Assembly (NCBI RefSeq): GCF_007827955.1
Contig: NZ_VITR01000006.1
Span: 186,001 to 250,000, forward strand
DNA: 64,000 nucleotides
Source: Nitrospirillum pindoramense
GTDB lineage: Bacteria > Pseudomonadota > Alphaproteobacteria > Azospirillales > Azospirillaceae
Reading direction: 5' to 3'
The notes under the pieces were generated by a model. The model searched no databases, was not told the origin of the DNA, and saw nothing but the letters and a program-made list of their open reading frames with translations. The position numbers and the translations under genes were made by a program. This document shows, piece by piece, positions 58,555-64,000 of this stretch. The first letter of the stretch is position 1. Each line of letters begins with the position of its first letter.

Positions 58555-58971
58555 TCAGCATGACACCCACCCCAGGCTGGCCGCCAAGTCGCGGCTGAGC
58601 ACCATGTCCGTTGGATTGTGGGCGGCGTCCGCCATCGCCATGGAGTCGGCTGGCAAGGCATCCACCAGATAGAGGCGCACACGCAAACCGGCGGGTCCGT
58701 CGACGGGTGCTGGGGACGTTTCCAGCGCCACCCAGGCGTCGGCGGCGATGGCCACACCCCCCGCCACCCGATGGAGGGAGGGCAGCATGTCGACCTGCCG
58801 ATGCCGGGTCAGCGACAACAACGTCCACGGCCAAGTGTCGCTGACCGCCGCCACCACCGGCACGCCGCCCACCATCACCCGCAAGCGTCGCCCGACGGGC
58901 GATACTTCGGGCATGCCGGAATAAACCTCCCCGGCCAGGGGCAAGCGCCGTTGCGACACGCGACCCGACAT
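58555..58971 (-). CDS. Hypothetical protein
   Basis: The 138-residue protein (MSGRVSQRRLPLAGEVYSGM at its start) has two similar halves of beta-type segments (LRVMVGGVPVVAAVSDTWPW, LRVRLYLVDALPADSMAMAD). GGAG precedes the ATG by four bases. Codon use fits the host. Function unknown; a convergent XRE gene ends about 45 bases away. Confidence 0.6.
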   Translation of the reverse strand: MSGRVSQRRLPLAGEVYSGMPEVSPVGRRLRVMVGGVPVVAAVSDTWPWTLLSLTRHRQVDMLPSLHRVAGGVAIAADAWVALETSPAPVDGPAGLRVRLYLVDALPADSMAMADAAHNPTDMVLSRDLAASLGWVSC

Positions 58972-59451
58972 TCCACTCCTCTATCCCGCAATGGCGCCGG
59001 TCCTAATCCCAGAGCGCCGTTCCCTGATGCAGCCGCACTCAGCTCCGGCCTGTTTCCCGGTTGGGGAGGCAAGCCAGAGCTTCGACGCAACGCATACGAT
59101 GTCGATAGTTTTAGACTTTAGCTCCCGATTAACGTGCACCCTTGGCCGCAAAGCGCCCCATGGCGCCTGCCATATGTTCCCTTTACGTTCTCATTTTGGC
59201 GAAGAACGGTCAAGCGGTGGCGCCACAGGCAACGGCGGGAGATTTTTCCGGCAAGGGGATTTATCTCCGATTTCGATTGACGGCGTATTTTTCTCCTGGC
59301 AGGGTAATCTTCACCGGCCGGCGCCTTCCCCATCGTCGCCGGCCGGCGACGGCGACCTGCCCCCTGCCCCTCCCCGGGCGGGTCGCCCCTTCCCCGGGGC
59401 GGGCAGGCGCCGATCGGCGGCCACCGCCCCGGGGTTCCCCATCAAAAGCCA
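58972..59451. other. Intergenic region, no gene recognised
   Basis: About 480 bases hold the start regions of the two divergent genes. Open frames are frequent because of high GC (from about 59311 on), but none looks like protein. No hairpin or RNA stood out. Confidence 0.45.
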
Positions 59452-60000
59452 ATGACGGAGCCCGCCCCCATGTCTTCCGCGTCGACCGTGCCGTCTATTC
59501 CCACCGCCCCCCTGTTCACGCCCTCCTCGGCCCCACCCACCTTGGCGGCACAGGTTCCGGCCGTGGCCCGCCTGGTGGCGCGGGCCGCGCTGAGCGTCCG
59601 TCTGGCCAGCCGGCGCCTGGACCAACGGCACGGGCAAGCCGCCTTGAATGAGTTGACGGAGACGGCGGTGCCGTCGCTGGAGCAGGCGCTGGAGGGAATG
59701 GGACAGTTGGAAGCCACGCTGGAAGCGCACGGCCAAATCCGCGAGGCGGACTTGCGCCCTGCCGCCACCTTGCGCGTGCGCATGCAAGCGGCAGCCAGCC
59801 TATTGAAGCAGGCGGACGTGCTGGCCCAGGCCGGCCTGGCGGAGGAGGCGGGCGATAGCCGCGAGGCGGCACTCTGGACGCTGGAGCGCGGTCTGGCCCT
59901 GGTATCGCCCTTCAGCCCAACACCGGGGACGGATGTGCTTATCCGCGCCCTGCCGCCCCGCTATCCGGCCAACAGCCCGTTCGGGGCGGCATCGTCCTAG
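59452..60000 (+). CDS. Helical hypothetical protein
   Basis: The 182-residue product starts MTEPAPMSSASTVPSIPTAP, a Pro/Ser-rich lead, and then becomes helical (ARLVARAALSVRLASRRLDQ, AVPSLEQALEGMGQLEATLE, RMQAAASLLKQADVLAQAGL). No signal peptide. It may start at the second Met. No family recognised. Confidence 0.6.
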   Translation: MTEPAPMSSASTVPSIPTAPLFTPSSAPPTLAAQVPAVARLVARAALSVRLASRRLDQRHGQAALNELTETAVPSLEQALEGMGQLEATLEAHGQIREADLRPAATLRVRMQAAASLLKQADVLAQAGLAEEAGDSREAALWTLERGLALVSPFSPTPGTDVLIRALPPRYPANSPFGAASS

Positions 60001-60018
60001 GATCTGCCCGGAAAGGTG

Positions 60019-60354
60019 TCAGCGGCGCACCACGGTGGTGCCGCCGCTGCCCCAGGCGCTGACCCCGAGCAGGAAACCGAAATCGTACCAGCGGCCCGGG
60101 TTGGGATAGGCGTAGACACGGGTATCGGAAACCAAGCTGTACAGGAAGCTGAAGGGCGCGATGAGCCCGTGCAGCAAGCCATAGAGAAAGCCAGGCAATT
60201 CGCGCCCCGCCATGGGTGGCGGCTGGGTGGCGCAAGCGCTGAGCAACAGCCCCGCGCCCATGACGGCGGCCCCCAACAGCAAAGGCTTGAGCCAACGTCG
60301 GCGACGGCCCCGGATCGCGGGCGGGGATGGGGTCTGTACTACGGATTGGTCCAC
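60019..60354 (-). CDS. Small putative lipoprotein
   Basis: The 111-residue protein starts at GTG 60354, five bases after GGGAGG, and has a lipoprotein signal after a short basic lead (LLLGAAVMGAGLLLSACA, lipobox LSAC). The mature part GRELPGFLYGLLHGLIAPFS and YSLVSDTRVYAYPNPGRWYD, then FGFLLGVSAWGSGG, suits a conserved small membrane-associated protein. Function unknown. Confidence 0.7.
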   Translation of the reverse strand: MDQSVVQTPSPPAIRGRRRRWLKPLLLGAAVMGAGLLLSACATQPPPMAGRELPGFLYGLLHGLIAPFSFLYSLVSDTRVYAYPNPGRWYDFGFLLGVSAWGSGGTTVVRR

Positions 60355-60468
60355 TTTGGCCTCCCGGAGGGGGAACAGGGCAACCCCCGCACTGTCCCGA
60401 TGACGCGGTGAAACGCCAAGCCCGCCAAAAGGCGGCCCCAAAAGGGCGAACCAAGACCATAGGTCTTA

Positions 60469-60861
60469 TCAGAATGGCGCCAACCAAGATCCGGAAGTCA
60501 GAGCCGACCGCGGCCACCACGAAACGACGGCGCGCCCGCGATGCTGATCAAACGCATCCAAAAGGGCAGAAGCCGGTTGCCCGCCAAGCGACGCGCCGAC
60601 GTCACCGTCCGTCCAGCGCGAGCAACTGGCCGGCGCCCCCCTCAACCCCGGGCCATCATGGTTCATCCCGTCCTCCGGCGCCGCCTGCGGGACGGCAGCC
60701 ACCGGCGGGCGTGGCGCGGGCGGCGGATCAGCGCGAAGCGCGGCCTTCAGGGGCAAGGCATCCGCAGGCAGCAGGTCGGGCGGCCAAGCCAGGGCCCGGT
60801 TGACCACCCCCGCCCCGACAATCAGGGTCAATGTGAGCAATGCAACGGCTTGCAGTTTCAT
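60469..60861 (-). CDS. Small exported hypothetical protein
   Basis: The 130-residue product has a signal peptide (MKLQAVALLTLTLIVGAGVV, cleavage after ALA). The rest is rich in Pro and Ala with low complexity. AAGGAAGG precedes the ATG by five bases. Function unknown. Confidence 0.55.
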   Translation of the reverse strand: MKLQAVALLTLTLIVGAGVVNRALAWPPDLLPADALPLKAALRADPPPAPRPPVAAVPQAAPEDGMNHDGPGLRGAPASCSRWTDGDVGASLGGQPASALLDAFDQHRGRAVVSWWPRSALTSGSWLAPF

Positions 60862-60937
60862 GGCGGCCTTCCTTCCCTCTTGTCACGGAAACCGCTGATC
60901 ACGCTAAAACCTCAAGTATGATTGAGGTCAAGCCCCA

Positions 60938-61579
60938 TCAGGTTCGGCTGAAAGTCAGGGTCCAATTGGTTTCCCAGCTGCGGCCCGCGTCAGCCGACCA
61001 AGCCTGCTCCCACAGGGCGGAGGTGGTGGTGATGCGCGACCAGACCACCCGCGCCTCAACCGGCTGACCCAGCAGCGGATCGAAATCCTGGCCGCGAAAG
61101 TCACCCCGCCGGCCGGCGAACAGGCCCCCGGTGAAACGCCCGGTCAGGGGGGCTTGTAAGGTGCCGGTGCGCCCGTCCACCCGGTGGAAAGCCCAATGCC
61201 GGGCCGCCGGGTCGTACAGGCGGAAGGTGACGGCGGCACCGGGCTGGTCCGCCAACGCCGGCAGTTCCAGCTCATCCAGGCAGGCCAGGCCGCCCAGCAT
61301 GACTTGCCCGTGGGCGCTGGCCCGCGTCTCGTCCCAACGATCATCGCCCACCCAACGGTTCAACCGGCGGCGGCTCAGCACCGACCAGCGGCCGGCCAGG
61401 AAGTCGAAGTCGCCCGCTCCCGGGCCGCCAGTGAGCAGGTCCGGCTGGTCCGGATCGGTCGGACGGCGGTCGACCGTGGGCAAACGCTCCGCCCGTGCCG
61501 GGACGGCGGCGAAGGCCATGAGGCCGGCGCCCATCAGGGCGGCACGGCGGGTAGGGGTAAAGGTGCTGGCGACGTCCAT
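60938..61579 (-). CDS. Exported DUF1579-like protein with twin-arginine-type signal
   Basis: The 213-residue protein from ATG 61579 starts MDVASTFTPTRRAALMGAGL, with a TRRAALMG Tat-type motif and cleavage near ARA. The mature part has FDFLAGRWSVLSRRRLNRWV, a calycin/DUF1579-like beta-barrel start, and ends TSALWEQAWSADAGRSWETN. It is divergent from a WYL regulator across a palindromic operator, which probably controls it. The open frame upstream crosses the operator and is not real. Confidence 0.78.
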   Translation of the reverse strand: MDVASTFTPTRRAALMGAGLMAFAAVPARAERLPTVDRRPTDPDQPDLLTGGPGAGDFDFLAGRWSVLSRRRLNRWVGDDRWDETRASAHGQVMLGGLACLDELELPALADQPGAAVTFRLYDPAARHWAFHRVDGRTGTLQAPLTGRFTGGLFAGRRGDFRGQDFDPLLGQPVEARVVWSRITTTSALWEQAWSADAGRSWETNWTLTFSRT

Positions 61580-61612
61580 GGAAACGGTCCTCCGCGATGG
61601 GAAAACCGGGCG

Positions 61613-61665
61613 TTTTGTCCGGTGAACGCACTCTACCGGACAAAACCTGACACCTTTTGTCAGGT
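61613..61665. promoter_or_regulatory. Operator array between the WYL regulator and the DUF1579-like gene
   Basis: TTTTGTCCGGT (61613-61623) and ACCGGACAAAA (61635-61645) form a perfect 11-bp inverted repeat with an 11-bp spacer. ACCTGACA (61645-61652) and TGTCAGGT (61658-61665) form a second one. TTTTGTCMGGT occurs directly repeated 42 bases apart. This is a clear set of binding sites for the divergent regulator. Confidence 0.8.
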
Positions 61666-61687
61666 ATGATCTGCTAGTTTGAAATTC

Positions 61688-62776
61688 ATGCGCGCCAGCC
61701 GTCTTCTTTCGCTGCTCATGCTGCTTCAGACCCGGGGTCGCCAGACCGCCCAGGCCCTGGCTGATGAGCTTGAGGTCACCGTCCGCACCATCTACCGCGA
61801 TATCGACGACCTGAGCGCGGCCGGCATCCCCGTCTATGCCGACCGGGGACGCGACGGCGGCTTTCAACTGATGGACGGCTATCGCACCCGGCTGACCGGC
61901 ATGACAGCGCAGGAGGCGGAAAGCCTGTTCCTGGCGGGCCTGCCGGGACCGGCGGCGGATCTGGGGTTGGGCGACACCTTGGCCGCCGCCCAGCTGAAGC
62001 TGCTGGCCGCCCTGCCCGAGCAGGGACGGCAGATGGCCGCGCGCCTGAACGCCCGCATCCACTTGGACCCGGTGGGCTGGTTCCAGGAGCCGGGCAAGGT
62101 GGACATCCTGCCCGACATCGCCCGCGCGGTATGGAACGAACAGATCATCCGCATGCGCTATGAGCGCTGGACCGGCATCGTGGAGCGGACGGTGGAGCCC
62201 CTGGGCTTGGTGCTGAAGGGCGGCGTCTGGTACATGGTCGCCCGCTCACGGACGGAGATGGGTCTTCCCGACGCGGACAAGGGCCCCCAGGCGCCCCGCA
62301 CCTACCGCGTCTCCAGCATCCTCACCCACACGGTGCTGGACCGGCGGTTCGACCGGCCTGCGGATTTTGATCTGCCCGCCCATTGGCAGGCATCGCTGCA
62401 GAGCTTCGAAGCGGGCCTTTACATCGGCACGGCCCGGGTGAAGGCCACCGCCGCCGGCCTGAAATCCCTGCGCAACCTGGGGCCCGCCTTCAACGAACGG
62501 ATCAGCGCCTCCCTACAGCCCACCCGCGCCGACGGCTGGGCGGAGGCCGACATCCCCCTGGAATCGGTGGAATGGACCGCGCGCCAGCTGTTGGGACTGG
62601 GCCTGACGGTCGAGGTGCTGGGCCCGCCGGAACTGCGCGCCCATATGGCGGACCTGGCGGCGGAACTGCACCGCCGGTATCAGGCCCGGTATCAGACGAC
62701 GCGGACGGCTGATACGGAAAGGGCACCGGCGTCGCCACCGGTGCCCCCCTCCAACGATGATCCCCTGGATCAGTAG
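61688..62776 (+). CDS. YafY/PafC-type HTH-WYL transcriptional regulator
   Basis: The 362-residue protein has an HTH_11 start (LLSLLMLLQTRGRQTAQALA, DELEVTVRTIYRDIDDLSAA, GIPVYADRGRDGGFQL) and a middle WYL domain (IRMRYERWTGIVERTVEPLG, GGVWYMVARSR), with a C-terminal WCX-like part. It likely binds the operator array just upstream and controls itself and the divergent exported-protein gene. ATG 61688 is preferred; TTG 61679 is possible. Its last bases overlap the convergent TonB-receptor gene. Confidence 0.9.
   Translation: MRASRLLSLLMLLQTRGRQTAQALADELEVTVRTIYRDIDDLSAAGIPVYADRGRDGGFQLMDGYRTRLTGMTAQEAESLFLAGLPGPAADLGLGDTLAAAQLKLLAALPEQGRQMAARLNARIHLDPVGWFQEPGKVDILPDIARAVWNEQIIRMRYERWTGIVERTVEPLGLVLKGGVWYMVARSRTEMGLPDADKGPQAPRTYRVSSILTHTVLDRRFDRPADFDLPAHWQASLQSFEAGLYIGTARVKATAAGLKSLRNLGPAFNERISASLQPTRADGWAEADIPLESVEWTARQLLGLGLTVEVLGPPELRAHMADLAAELHRRYQARYQTTRTADTERAPASPPVPPSNDDPLDQ
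62721..62746 (-). terminator. Hairpin at the convergent ends of the WYL and TonB-receptor genes
   Basis: GGGCACCGG (62721-62729) pairs with CCGGTGCCC (62738-62746) around an eight-base loop. It lies inside the last codons of the WYL gene, and on the minus strand is followed by TTTCC, so it could end the receptor transcript. Confidence 0.55.
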
Positions 62777-64000
62777 GTGACCGTCATCTTGGCGGAAATG
62801 AAACGGGGCGGCGCCGGCTGATAGCTGGGCAGGTTGGCCGCCACGCCGTTGTAGGGCTGGGCGTTGTTGCCGAAGTTGATGCCACCCAGGTAGCGCTTGT
62901 CGAACAGGTTGGTGACCGACAGCACCAGGCGGGTGTTGAACCGGCCGGTCAGCGATTCCGGCAGGGTATACCCCGCCGCGACGTCGAAGGTGTAGAAGGA
63001 CGGCACCTCCTCGTCATTGGTCAGGCTGCTGAAGCGGTGGGCGGTGTACTTGCCCTGGATCTGGGCGAAGTAGTTGTCCCGCTCATAGCGCAGCAGCGAA
63101 GACACCAGCCATTCCGGCGTATCGGTCAGCTGCTTGCCCGCCGTCGGCAGGGGAACGGTCGTGCCGTTGGCCAGGCCGACATAAATGTCGTTCTTCAGAT
63201 GGCTCTGGGTGTAGGCCGCCGACAGATAGGCGGAGAAGCCATCGATGGGCTTCGTGCCGACCTCGGCCTCCATGCCCTTGATGATGACGCCACCGATGTT
63301 CTTCGACACCGTGGTGTTGGCGGTGACGTCGAACAGCGACTGCTGGCGGTTGCTGTAGTTGGTGTTGAAGATCGTGAAGGAGCTGATGAACCACGGCCCG
63401 CCGTAGCGGTAGCCCGCCTCCAGATCCACCGTGGTTTCCGGCTGGATGGTGGAGAGATTCACGCCCGGGGTGTAGAGGGCGGAGTTGTCGGTGGCGCGGA
63501 AGGTCTGGGTGGCCGACACGAAGACCTGGTTGCTGTCGTCGATGTGATAGACGGCGCCGGCGCTGGGCACGAACTTGCCCTGATCCAGTTCCGGGCGGGT
63601 CGGCGCCACGGCATTGCCGGCGGTGCGCAGGCTGACCGGCAGATAGTTGATGCCGCTGCGGTTGATCTGCGAGTGCTGCAGTCCGACGCTGAGCGCCAGC
63701 TTGTCATCGAACAGGTTCAGGGTGTCGACCACGAAGGGACGCACCACTTCCGTCGTCGTCTTCTGGTCCTGGGTGCGGACCACGGAACCATCGGCCCGGA
63801 CCACGTGCTCGTTATAGAGGTCGGGCCACAGGCTGACCGGGTTGCCGTAGGCGTCCACGGACAGCAGCGGCTTCCATTCCCGCAGCTTGCCGATTTCGTA
63901 CTGGAAGCCCATCACCAGTTCGTTGTGGCCATAGGTCCACTTGCCGCGGGTCAGGAAGCCGGGACGCATCTGCTGCTGGGCGAAGGGATTGTAGAACAGC
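62770..64000 (-). CDS. TonB-dependent receptor, 3' part (5' end outside window)
   Basis: The frame runs off the right edge. The visible 410 residues are repeated amphipathic beta-strands of an outer-membrane barrel: KLALSVGLQHSQINRSGINY, QVFVSATQTFRATDNSALYT, GGPWFISSFTIFNTNYSNRQ, and a final strand PRFISAKMTVTY ending in an aromatic residue. NLFDKRYLGGINFGN is the typical late TonB-receptor motif. The substrate (siderophore, vitamin or sugar) cannot be told from this part. Confidence 0.92.
   Translation of the reverse strand, partial: LFYNPFAQQQMRPGFLTRGKWTYGHNELVMGFQYEIGKLREWKPLLSVDAYGNPVSLWPDLYNEHVVRADGSVVRTQDQKTTTEVVRPFVVDTLNLFDDKLALSVGLQHSQINRSGINYLPVSLRTAGNAVAPTRPELDQGKFVPSAGAVYHIDDSNQVFVSATQTFRATDNSALYTPGVNLSTIQPETTVDLEAGYRYGGPWFISSFTIFNTNYSNRQQSLFDVTANTTVSKNIGGVIIKGMEAEVGTKPIDGFSAYLSAAYTQSHLKNDIYVGLANGTTVPLPTAGKQLTDTPEWLVSSLLRYERDNYFAQIQGKYTAHRFSSLTNDEEVPSFYTFDVAAGYTLPESLTGRFNTRLVLSVTNLFDKRYLGGINFGNNAQPYNGVAANLPSYQPAPPRFISAKMTVTY

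Noticed and set aside
60362-60441. Longer N-terminus of the small lipoprotein at 60019
   Set aside because: The GTG at 60354 has a strong ribosome site and leaves a normal lipoprotein signal; upstream residues look like noise.

Overview
The window reads as the chromosome of a GC-rich alphaproteobacterium, probably Rhodospirillales (Azospirillum-like). The signs are the codon bias, CheZ, a MucR/Ros regulator with the CLEDGKKLKMLKR-type core, an ECF sigma / membrane protein / periplasmic metal-sensor trio, and a DUF3369-GGDEF-EAL protein. The assignment comes from reading alone. No rRNA, tRNA or CRISPR array was recognised.

Region 1 (1-10 kb) is ordinary core-like sequence: the end of a DUF3369-GGDEF-EAL protein, a GNAT acetyltransferase with a PaiB-like flavoprotein, CheZ, a crotonase-family enzyme lacking the usual catalytic glutamates, an ECF sigma operon and a nicotinate phosphoribosyltransferase-like enzyme. 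Region 3 (58-64 kb) is again GC-rich and core-like: an XRE regulator, small secreted proteins, a WYL regulator divergent from a Tat-exported protein across a clear operator, and the end of a TonB-dependent receptor.

Region 2 (about 10.0-57.9 kb) is a mosaic accessory island. A 25-bp imperfect inverted repeat (21/25 matches) sits at both edges (10043-10067 and 57910-57934), and the left copy is followed by three more copies of the same motif. Inside is a complete Tn7-like operon (tnsA-tnsB-tnsC-tniQ, 17.7 to 12.0 kb). Its TnsA appears to lack key nuclease residues, which would favour copy-in (cointegrate) transposition. The same island holds a large tyrosine recombinase, an IS66-family end remnant and several decayed genes (SRAP peptidase, ImuA, an HNH nuclease without its HNH domain, a possible frameshifted gene).

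The cargo is dominated by conflict systems: a Phd-VapC-type toxin-antitoxin pair, Septu (PtuA ATPase + PtuB HNH), a DUF2971-like + TIGR02391 gene pair, a stand-alone RNase A-fold CDI-type toxin with immunity protein, a PUA/EVE-like + HNH nuclease, a single-domain TIR protein, an LPO_1073/Vpar_1526-family pair, SbcCD, and a SIR2-HerA (Nezha-type) pair followed by a ComEC-like metallo-beta-lactamase-fold gene. Two NAD-targeting effectors (TIR and SIR2) and at least three HNH-type nucleases or remnants therefore share one island. The best candidates for undescribed biology are the SIR2-HerA-MBL three-gene arrangement, the DUF2971-like/TIGR02391 pair, the LuxR-HTH/AAA/XRE coupled cluster, and the Tn7-like element with a degenerate TnsA that may carry the whole defence island.
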